64,000 nt of DNA, from the NCBI RefSeq assembly GCF_014639315.1, contig NZ_BMFY01000001.1:124001-188000 (forward strand). Reading direction: 5' to 3'. Origin of the DNA: Sediminivirga luteola. GTDB lineage: Bacteria; Actinomycetota; Actinomycetes; Actinomycetales; Brevibacteriaceae. Positions 58,558 through 64,000 of the stretch are shown one piece after another. The position numbers and the translations under genes were made by a program. The notes beneath the pieces were generated by a model. That model saw only the letters and a program-made list of their open reading frames with translations. It had not been told where the DNA came from and did no database searches. Position 1 is the stretch's first letter, and the number at the start of each line of letters is the position of its first letter.

Positions 58558-59358
58558 TCATGGCAGGATCGAGTCGACGTAGCCGCCGTCGACGCGCACC
58601 GCTCCGCCCGTCGTGGCGGAAGCCAGCGGGGAGCTCAGGTAGACCACCAGATTGGCGATCTCCTCCGGCTCGATCAGGCGATGCAGCAGGGACTGCGGCC
58701 GGTGACTCCGCATGAACTCCCGCTGTGCCTCCTCCCACGGCAGGTCCCGGTCCACCAGCTGGTAGACGAACTCTTCGACGCCCTCGGTGTGCGTGGGCCC
58801 GGCGATCACGGAGTTCACCGTCACCCCGGATCCGGCAGCGTCCTTCGCGAACCCGCGCGAGACCGCGAGCAGGGCGGACTTCGTGGCGCCGTAGTGCACC
58901 ATCTCCTCCGGGATCACCACGGCGGAGTCGCTCGCGATGTTCAGCACGCGTCCCCAGCCGCGGGCGGTCATCCCGGGCAGCAGAGCCCGGATCAGCCGCA
59001 CCGCGGTCAGCACATTCGTGTCCCAGAACCGCTGCCATTCGCTGTCGGGGATCTCCAGGGCCGGCTGCGCGCCGAAGACGCCGAGGTTGTTCACCAGGAT
59101 GTCCACATCCCCGGCCGCCTTGAGCGCGCTGGCCAGGCCGTCCTCGGCGGTGAGATCGCCAGCGGCCGGGAGCAGCCGGTCCGCCGGGACGCCGGCGCCG
59201 GCCAGGGCGTCGATGGCGGTCTGCACCTTGGCGGCGCTGCGGCCGTTGACCGCCACGCGGGCGCCGGCCTCCGCGAGCCGGCGGGCGATGGCCAGGCCGA
59301 TGCCCTGGGTCGAACCGCTGACGAACGCGGTCCTTCCGGAGAGGTCGATCGAGATCAT
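58558..59358 (-). CDS. Short-chain dehydrogenase/reductase (SDR)
   Basis: 266 residues. 'TAFVSGSTQGIGLAIARRL' is the NAD(P) glycine motif (about 11-29), 'DILVNNLGVFG' the NNxG motif, and Ser in 'LNIASDSAVV' with 'YGATKSALLAVSRGFAKD' give the Ser-Tyr-Lys active site (Tyr about 156). The C-terminus 'VRVDGGYVDSI' is typical of FabG-like SDRs. Substrate unknown. It lies 126 bases downstream of the decarboxylase gene on the same strand and could reduce its aldehyde product (inference). Confidence 0.9.
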   Translation of the reverse strand: MISIDLSGRTAFVSGSTQGIGLAIARRLAEAGARVAVNGRSAAKVQTAIDALAGAGVPADRLLPAAGDLTAEDGLASALKAAGDVDILVNNLGVFGAQPALEIPDSEWQRFWDTNVLTAVRLIRALLPGMTARGWGRVLNIASDSAVVIPEEMVHYGATKSALLAVSRGFAKDAAGSGVTVNSVIAGPTHTEGVEEFVYQLVDRDLPWEEAQREFMRSHRPQSLLHRLIEPEEIANLVVYLSSPLASATTGGAVRVDGGYVDSILP

Positions 59359-59424
59359 GGGTGTTCCTCCTTGCGATGCGGCGATTCGCTGGCCCGGGCA
59401 GCCGGGCCCCTCACTGCCAAGGCG

Positions 59425-59456
59425 CTGCCCGCGCCGGGAATTCCCGGCGCGGGCAG
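59425..59456. terminator. Perfect 32-base palindrome downstream of the decarboxylase gene
   Basis: Complementary 16-base halves (CTGCCCGCGCCGGGAA and its complement) centred on GAATTC, 29 bases after the decarboxylase stop on the minus strand. A very stable hairpin without a T-run, probably ending or processing that transcript before the SDR gene. Confidence 0.6.
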
Positions 59457-59484
59457 GGGACGACCGTGACCGCTCGCCCCGCCG

Positions 59485-61254
59485 TCACTTCTTCTGCAGG
59501 GCCTCCGCCACGTCCTGGAGCAGGCGCGGCACATCGTCGCGGGCCGTGATCGCCTCGATGAACACCAGCTTCTCCGGCGCGGCCAGGGCGTCCCGGCAGG
59601 CGGCGAGCAGCTCGGGCTCCGTGGCCGCACGGCGGTAGAGGTACCCGTCCTCGGGAGCGCCGAACATCCGCGGCGCCAGTTCCCAGTTCCACGTGGCGAT
59701 GTCGTTGTACGGCTGCTCGGCACCGTGAATGGCACGCTCGACCGTGTAGCCGTCGTTGTTCACCAGCACGATCACGGCCGGCAGCCGCTCCCGCACGATG
59801 GTGCCCAGCTCCTGGATGGTCAGCTGGGCCGAGCCGTCGCCGATCAGCAGCACAGGCCTGCGTGCCGGGTCAGCGAGCCCGGCGCCCAGGATCGCCGGCA
59901 GCGTATAGCCGATCGAGCCCCACATCGGCTGCCCGATGAACGTCGACCCCGCCGGGAACCGGTGCGTCGCCATGCCGAAGTAGCTCGTGCCCTGCTCGGC
60001 CGCGACGATGGTGGCCGATTGCAGGTGCGCGGCGAGGATCTCCCACAGGGCGTCCTGGCGCAGCGGCCCCTCCCCGGGCTCCCGGCTCGCAGCGGTCTCC
60101 CGCGGAGCAGGCACGGGCATCGGCGGCACCTCGATCTCGCCGATGACCCGGTCCAGGACCTCGAGCGCGGCTTCGAGGGAGATCGGCGTGAAGACCTGGT
60201 CGCCGACGCGTGCCTCGAACCGGGAGACCTCGACCAGATTCGGCCGGTGCAGGTCCATCGAGAATCCCGCAGTCGTGTTGTCGGTGTACTCCACGCCGAG
60301 GGTGATGAGCGCCTCGGCGCCTTCGACCGCCTCCCGGACGTGGGGCTGGGAGGCGGCCCCGGCGTAGATGCCGATGAAGTTCTCCGCCGACTCGTCCACG
60401 AGCGTCTTTCCCCAGGCGAGCGTCGCGACCGGCAGGCGGGAGGACTCCAGGAACCGGGCGAGCCGTTCGCCGGCATGCAGTCTGTGCACCAGCAGATCGG
60501 CCAGCACCGCCGTGCGGCGGCCGGGCAGGAAGTGCCGCAGCGCCGCCTCGAAGGCGTGCTCGGCTCCCGGCGTGGTCACCGGCAGGTCGGTGCGCAGCGG
60601 CTCCGAGGGCGGATAGGCGGGAACCTTGGCGACGTCGTGCGCGAGCATCAGGTACCCCGGTTTCTTCCGGAACACCACGTCGCGCAGCACCCGGTCGATC
60701 TCCCAGGTGGCGGTGGCGGCGTCCAGGTCCGCGTGCGCGCAGGTGACCTCCTCGGCCATCCGTACGAAATGCCGGAAATCGCCGTCCCCGAGCGAGTGAT
60801 GGATCTTCGCGCCGGACGCCTGGGTCTCCTTGGGCGGGGCACCGACGATCTGCACGACGGGAACCGACTCGGCATAGGAACCGGCGACCGCGTTGATGGC
60901 GGAGAGCTCGCCCACCCCATAGGTGGTGAGGAAGGCGCCGATGCCGCGGATGCGGGCGTACCCGTCGGCGGCATACCCGGCGCCGAGCTCGTTCGCCGCG
61001 CCCACCCAGCGGATCCGGGGATGGGCGACGACGTGGTCCAGGAAATGCAGGTTGAAATCGCCCGGCACGCCGAAGAGCTCGGTGACGCCGAGTTCGGCCA
61101 GCCGGTCCAGCAGATAGTCGCCGATGGTGTACGCGTGATGGCCGGAGGCCTGTCCGGCGCCTGCCGGTGCAGGCACGTGGCCGCCGGTGGCGTGCGCGGA
61201 CGTGGCGGTGCCGGTTGCGGACGCGGCGGCGGGGGTGGCGCTGTGCTCGGTCAT
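59485..61254 (-). CDS. Thiamine-diphosphate-dependent 2-oxo acid decarboxylase (PDC/IPDC family)
   Basis: 589 residues from ATG 61254 (GGGAG upstream). Three ThDP-fold domains: 'YTIGDYLLDRLAELGVTELFGVPGDFNLHFLDHV' with the catalytic Glu in 'ANELGAGYAADGYAR', the HH pair in 'AKIHHSLGDGDFRHF' (typical of PDC, IPDC and branched-chain decarboxylases), and the ThDP motif from 'GDGSAQLTIQELG' to 'VIVLVNNDGY'. It decarboxylates pyruvate or another 2-oxo acid to an aldehyde. The first 40 residues are an Ala/Thr/His-rich low-complexity tail not found in the core fold. Substrate cannot be settled by eye. Confidence 0.9.
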   Translation of the reverse strand: MTEHSATPAAASATGTATSAHATGGHVPAPAGAGQASGHHAYTIGDYLLDRLAELGVTELFGVPGDFNLHFLDHVVAHPRIRWVGAANELGAGYAADGYARIRGIGAFLTTYGVGELSAINAVAGSYAESVPVVQIVGAPPKETQASGAKIHHSLGDGDFRHFVRMAEEVTCAHADLDAATATWEIDRVLRDVVFRKKPGYLMLAHDVAKVPAYPPSEPLRTDLPVTTPGAEHAFEAALRHFLPGRRTAVLADLLVHRLHAGERLARFLESSRLPVATLAWGKTLVDESAENFIGIYAGAASQPHVREAVEGAEALITLGVEYTDNTTAGFSMDLHRPNLVEVSRFEARVGDQVFTPISLEAALEVLDRVIGEIEVPPMPVPAPRETAASREPGEGPLRQDALWEILAAHLQSATIVAAEQGTSYFGMATHRFPAGSTFIGQPMWGSIGYTLPAILGAGLADPARRPVLLIGDGSAQLTIQELGTIVRERLPAVIVLVNNDGYTVERAIHGAEQPYNDIATWNWELAPRMFGAPEDGYLYRRAATEPELLAACRDALAAPEKLVFIEAITARDDVPRLLQDVAEALQKK

Positions 61255-61672
61255 AGAGGTCGTCTCCCGGTAGCGGTGCGCGCCGCGACGGCCTTGTGGG
61301 CCCGGCACGCGGGTGTCGAACTGCCCGACCATGTTCCCGCACTCATGTGACGGGAAGATGTCGTCGCCGGTGAGCCGTGGGCGACGGTCCTCCCTGGCCC
61401 TGCGGGGCTGTGCCCGGCAGGCTCGTTCCGGTGCCGGCGCCGAGCCGTCTGCGGCCGTATTAGACTGGCAGGGCGTCAAGGAAGTGCAGCAGCTGAAGCC
61501 ATTGGCTGGTGTGCGGGAGCTTCGAGTGCATTCGCCCCGCGCCCCGTGAAGGCCGCGCGGCCTGACCGCTCGTCTCCCACTGGCGTAGGACCTTCGTCGA
61601 AGCCCCATAGCATTCAGTGCGGCACTCAGGGCCATCGAGTGCAGCTCTTACGTACGGAAGGAAGCGAGCCCC
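61255..61672. other. Gene-free divergent region between decarboxylase and cysK
   Basis: No credible reading frame. A TAGACT hexamer near 61460 is a possible -10 of cysK and would leave a 5' leader of about 200 bases. In that leader, GCACTC and GAGTGC (61622-61642) form a small inverted repeat. No known riboswitch was recognised. Confidence 0.45.
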
Positions 61673-62599
61673 ATGGCGATCTACGCCGATATTTCCGAGG
61701 CCGTCGGCCGCACCCCCCTGGTCAGGCTCAGCAAAGCCAGCGAGGCCACGGGAGCCGAGATCCTCGCCAAGCTCGAGTCGTTCAACCCGGCCAACAGCGT
61801 CAAGGACCGCATCGGCGTCGCCATGATCGATGCCGCCGAGAAGTCGGGCGAGCTCAAGCCGGGCGGCACCATCGTCGAGGCGACCTCGGGCAACACGGGC
61901 ATCGCCCTGGCCATGGTCGGCGCGGCCCGTGGCTACAACGTGGTGCTGACCATGCCGGAGTCGATGTCCAAGGAGCGGCGCGCGCTGCTGCGGGCGTTCG
62001 GCGCGCAGCTGGAGCTCACGCCCAAGGCCGACGGGATGCGCGGCGCCGTGCAGAAGGCCGAGGCCCTCGCTGCGGAGGGCGCGGTCCTGGTGCGGCAGTT
62101 CGCCAATCCCGCCAATGTCGAGGTGCACCGGCGCACCACCGCCAAGGAGATCCTCGACGACACCGGCGGTGAGCTCTCTGCGTTCGTCTCCGGCATCGGC
62201 ACCGGCGGGACCATCACGGGCGTGGGCCAGGTGCTCAAGGAGCACGACTCCTCCATCCAGGTGATCGCCGTCGAACCGGCCGATTCGCCGCTGCTGGCCG
62301 GTGGGCAGCCCGGCGGCCACATGATCCAGGGCATCGGCGCCAACTTCGTGCCTGAGATCCTGGACACCGACATCTACGACGAGGTCATCGGCGTCACCAA
62401 CGACGACGCCTTCGCCAAGGCACGCCAGCTGGCCAAGGACGAGGGCATCCTGGTCGGGATCTCCTCCGGCGCGGCCCTCACCGCCGCGCTGGAGATCGCC
62501 GCGCGCCCGGAGCACCAGGGCAAGCGGGTCGTCGTCGTGCTCCCGGACTTCGGCGAACGCTACCTCTCCACGCCGCTGTTCGCGGAGTACATGGACTGA
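61673..62599 (+). CDS. cysK: Cysteine synthase A (O-acetylserine sulfhydrylase)
   Basis: 308 residues with a GGAAGGAAG site upstream. Makes cysteine from O-acetylserine and sulfide. '[10 protein letters not shown]' and '[14 protein letters not shown]' with the PLP Lys (about 43), '[20 protein letters not shown]' (substrate-binding loop), '[16 protein letters not shown]' (PLP phosphate) and '[12 protein letters not shown]' are standard. cysE follows 2 bases later, so donor and acceptor steps are co-expressed and the two proteins can form the cysteine synthase complex. Confidence 0.96.
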   Translation: MAIYADISEAVGRTPLVRLSKASEATGAEILAKLESFNPANSVKDRIGVAMIDAAEKSGELKPGGTIVEATSGNTGIALAMVGAARGYNVVLTMPESMSKERRALLRAFGAQLELTPKADGMRGAVQKAEALAAEGAVLVRQFANPANVEVHRRTTAKEILDDTGGELSAFVSGIGTGGTITGVGQVLKEHDSSIQVIAVEPADSPLLAGGQPGGHMIQGIGANFVPEILDTDIYDEVIGVTNDDAFAKARQLAKDEGILVGISSGAALTAALEIAARPEHQGKRVVVVLPDFGERYLSTPLFAEYMD

Positions 62600-62601
62600 A
62601 C

Positions 62602-63264
62602 GTGGCCCGTCCCGCAAAGACCCTGAAAACCCTCGCCGGGGTGGCTGCGGCGGCCACGCTCACCGCCGCCGCCACCCTGGCGTCCAAGAAGTCCGTCCGC
62701 GAGACGCTCGCCGAGGATCTCGCCAATGCGCGCGAGCACGATCCCGCGGCGCGCAACGACCTCGTGACGCTGCTCAGTTACCCCGGATTGCACGCGATCT
62801 GGGCCTACCGGGGGCTGCACCACCTGTGGCAGCGGCCCGGCGGGCAGGTTCCCGCCCGGCTGCTCTCTCAGTTCGTGCGCACCCTGACCGGAGTGGAGAT
62901 CCACCCGGGGGCGAGCATCGGGCGCCGGTTCTTCATCGACCACGCCGCAGGCGTCGTCATCGGCGAGACCACCGAGATCGGCGACGGCGTGATGCTCTAC
63001 CAGGGCGTCACCCTGGGCGGCCGGTCGCTGGAGCAGGGCAAACGGCATCCCACCCTGGAGGACGATGTGGTGGTCGGCGCCGGCGCCAAAGTGATCGGCC
63101 CGGTCGTGATCGGCGCGCGCTCGGCCGTGGGCGCCAACGCGGTCGTGGTCAAGGACGTGCCGGCCGATTCCGTCGCTGTGGGCGTGCCGGCGCAGATCAA
63201 GCGCAGCCGGGAAGCGCGGGAGCCGGAGCATGATGTGCTCACGGATCCTGCCATCTGGATCTGA
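62602..63264 (+). CDS. cysE: Serine O-acetyltransferase
   Basis: 220 residues from GTG 62602. Acetylates serine with acetyl-CoA to feed CysK. The C-terminal two thirds is a left-handed beta helix: '[44 protein letters not shown]' (catalytic Asp/His region, about 95-138) and '[36 protein letters not shown]'. The N-terminus differs from most CysE proteins, with an Ala/Thr-rich hydrophobic stretch ('[20 protein letters not shown]') before the first helix. The terminal 'PAIWI' fits the family's habit of ending in Ile for docking into CysK. Confidence 0.95.
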   Translation: MARPAKTLKTLAGVAAAATLTAAATLASKKSVRETLAEDLANAREHDPAARNDLVTLLSYPGLHAIWAYRGLHHLWQRPGGQVPARLLSQFVRTLTGVEIHPGASIGRRFFIDHAAGVVIGETTEIGDGVMLYQGVTLGGRSLEQGKRHPTLEDDVVVGAGAKVIGPVVIGARSAVGANAVVVKDVPADSVAVGVPAQIKRSREAREPEHDVLTDPAIWI

Positions 63265-63362
63265 AGTCCCTCACCCGAGGCGGGGCCAGTCGCTGCCGCT
63301 GGTCGCCGTAGTCGGTTCGGGACGTGCCCTCGTTTCGGCACCCTTCAATCGCTACGGCCCCC

Positions 63363-63440
63363 TTAGATCGCCGCTGCACCCGTAGGTCGTCACCGCCCAG
63401 GTCTGGAGAGCGGCGATGTACGGGCGCGGCGACGACGTAA
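63363..63440. repeat. Imperfect inverted repeat with arms shared with 54520-54551
   Basis: Two 32-base arms (63363-63394 and 63409-63440) match each other in 22 positions as inverted copies. The right arm also matches 54520-54551 in 23 positions. It occupies the gap between cysE and the dehydrogenase gene. Confidence 0.45.
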
Positions 63441-63499
63441 CTTCTCGGGCAGGGCGCCAGGCAGGGCGCCACGTGCCGGTGGCGGCCGCCTGTCGATGG

Positions 63500-63505
63500 C
63501 AGAAT
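63500..63505 (+). promoter_or_regulatory. -10-like hexamer of leaderless dehydrogenase gene
   Basis: CAGAAT ends 6 bases before ATG 63512; no ribosome site precedes the ATG. Confidence 0.35.
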
Positions 63506-63511
63506 GGCGCC

Positions 63512-64000
63512 ATGACGACCCTCGACATCTCCACCATCGCCTTCCCCGAGCCGGTCCTGCGGGACCGGGTGGCCCGCGAACTGCCAGCCGAGCACCGCGA
63601 GACCCTGGACCTCGTGGTGTGGTCGGCCGAGCATCCCGACGCCGATCCGGCCGGCATCGACGCCGTCATCCTGCCCTACCTGGATTCCGGCCGGACTCTG
63701 GCGAGGGCCGGGGAACTGACCCGGCTGAAGCTCGCCCACACGCAGACGACCGGGTACGACGGCGTTCCCGCGGCCGTGGGGGAGGGCGTGGCCATCGCCA
63801 CGGCCCGGGGCGTGCACGCCGCAGCCACCGCAGAGCTGGCGCTCGGACTGACCCTGGCCAGCCTGCGGGGCATCGACGAGGCGGCCCGGGACATGACCAC
63901 CGCCAGCTGGAACCATCTGCGCCGGCCCTCCCTGGCCGACCGCAGGGTGATGGTGATCGGCGTCGGCGGCATCGGCGAGGAGATCGCCCGCCGCCTGGAC
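63512..64000 (+). CDS. D-2-hydroxyacid dehydrogenase family protein (5' part)
   Basis: The frame runs off the right edge after 163 codons. The visible part has the substrate domain ('LDSGRTLARAGELTRLKLAHTQTTGYDGVPAAVGEGVAIATARGVHAAATAELALGLTLA' in order, about 62-121) and the beginning of the NAD domain with 'VMVIGVGGIGEEIARRL' (about 146). This is the pattern of D-isomer-specific 2-hydroxyacid dehydrogenases (SerA/LdhA/GyaR superfamily). The substrate and catalytic His/Glu pair lie outside the window. The start was chosen at ATG 63512, 6 bases behind a -10-like hexamer. Confidence 0.85.
   Translation, partial: MTTLDISTIAFPEPVLRDRVARELPAEHRETLDLVVWSAEHPDADPAGIDAVILPYLDSGRTLARAGELTRLKLAHTQTTGYDGVPAAVGEGVAIATARGVHAAATAELALGLTLASLRGIDEAARDMTTASWNHLRRPSLADRRVMVIGVGGIGEEIARRLD

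Noticed and set aside
59725-61350. 541-codon plus-strand frame opposite the decarboxylase gene
   Set aside because: Low-complexity Arg/Gly/His-rich translation with no fold signature; the minus strand carries an intact ThDP enzyme.

Overview
The window is high-GC DNA with short intergenic gaps, many 4-base ATGA/GTGA overlaps, GTG and TTG starts, and several starts placed 6-8 bases behind a TANNNT hexamer, as in leaderless mRNAs. With the gene families present (mevalonate cluster in Streptomyces-like order, IclR/PucR/HxlR regulators, FBP-domain protein, DUF3618, Tat-type signal) this points to an actinobacterium. The osmolyte genes suggest salt tolerance. Genus cannot be read from the sequence. 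No phage, transposase, CRISPR or rRNA gene was seen.

Layout. 1-352: end of an rRNA-type methyltransferase. 406-5171: N-acetylglutaminylglutamine amide (NAGGN) osmolyte trio (amidotransferase, GNAT/ATP-grasp ligase, M42 peptidase). 5221-11807: complete mevalonate pathway to IPP/DMAPP. 11878-14765: accessory segment with an orphan antitoxin, an Lrp regulator, an NTF2-like protein and a D-serine dehydratase-like enzyme. 14878-19032: three tRNAs (Leu, Lys, His) among housekeeping genes (Bcp, GroES-like, FBP protein, aminotransferase).

19182-36235: two catabolic operons downstream of tRNA-His, with visibly lower GC than the flanks. The first (PucR regulator, Asp/Glu racemase, OPT transporter, DUF917, DUF1177, AroM, M29-type aminopeptidase, nitroreductase) is a transport-plus-hydrolysis pathway whose substrate I cannot name. 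The second (polyamine-type ABC importer with fused permease, creatinase-fold protein, C26 gamma-glutamyl hydrolase, M20-type hydrolase, FadR-type regulator) probably handles an amide or gamma-glutamyl compound. Its creatinase-fold and M20 members have lost canonical metal ligands.

36350-41273: CDF transporter with a half-size binding lipoprotein; a MerR/hydrolase pair bracketed by two copies of a palindromic repeat; a TetR/oxidoreductase divergent pair with two clear operators. 41317-54453: a large histidine-utilisation regulon. IclR, a quaternary-amine-type ABC importer and HutH run leftward; a HutH paralogue lacking the MIO triad, HutU, an M20 amidohydrolase, HutF and HutI run rightward. 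54593-64000: ATPase, HxlR/NTF2 pair, class V aminotransferase, a secreted amidase apparently split by a homopolymer frameshift, an SDR, a 2-oxo acid decarboxylase, cysK-cysE, and the start of a 2-hydroxyacid dehydrogenase.
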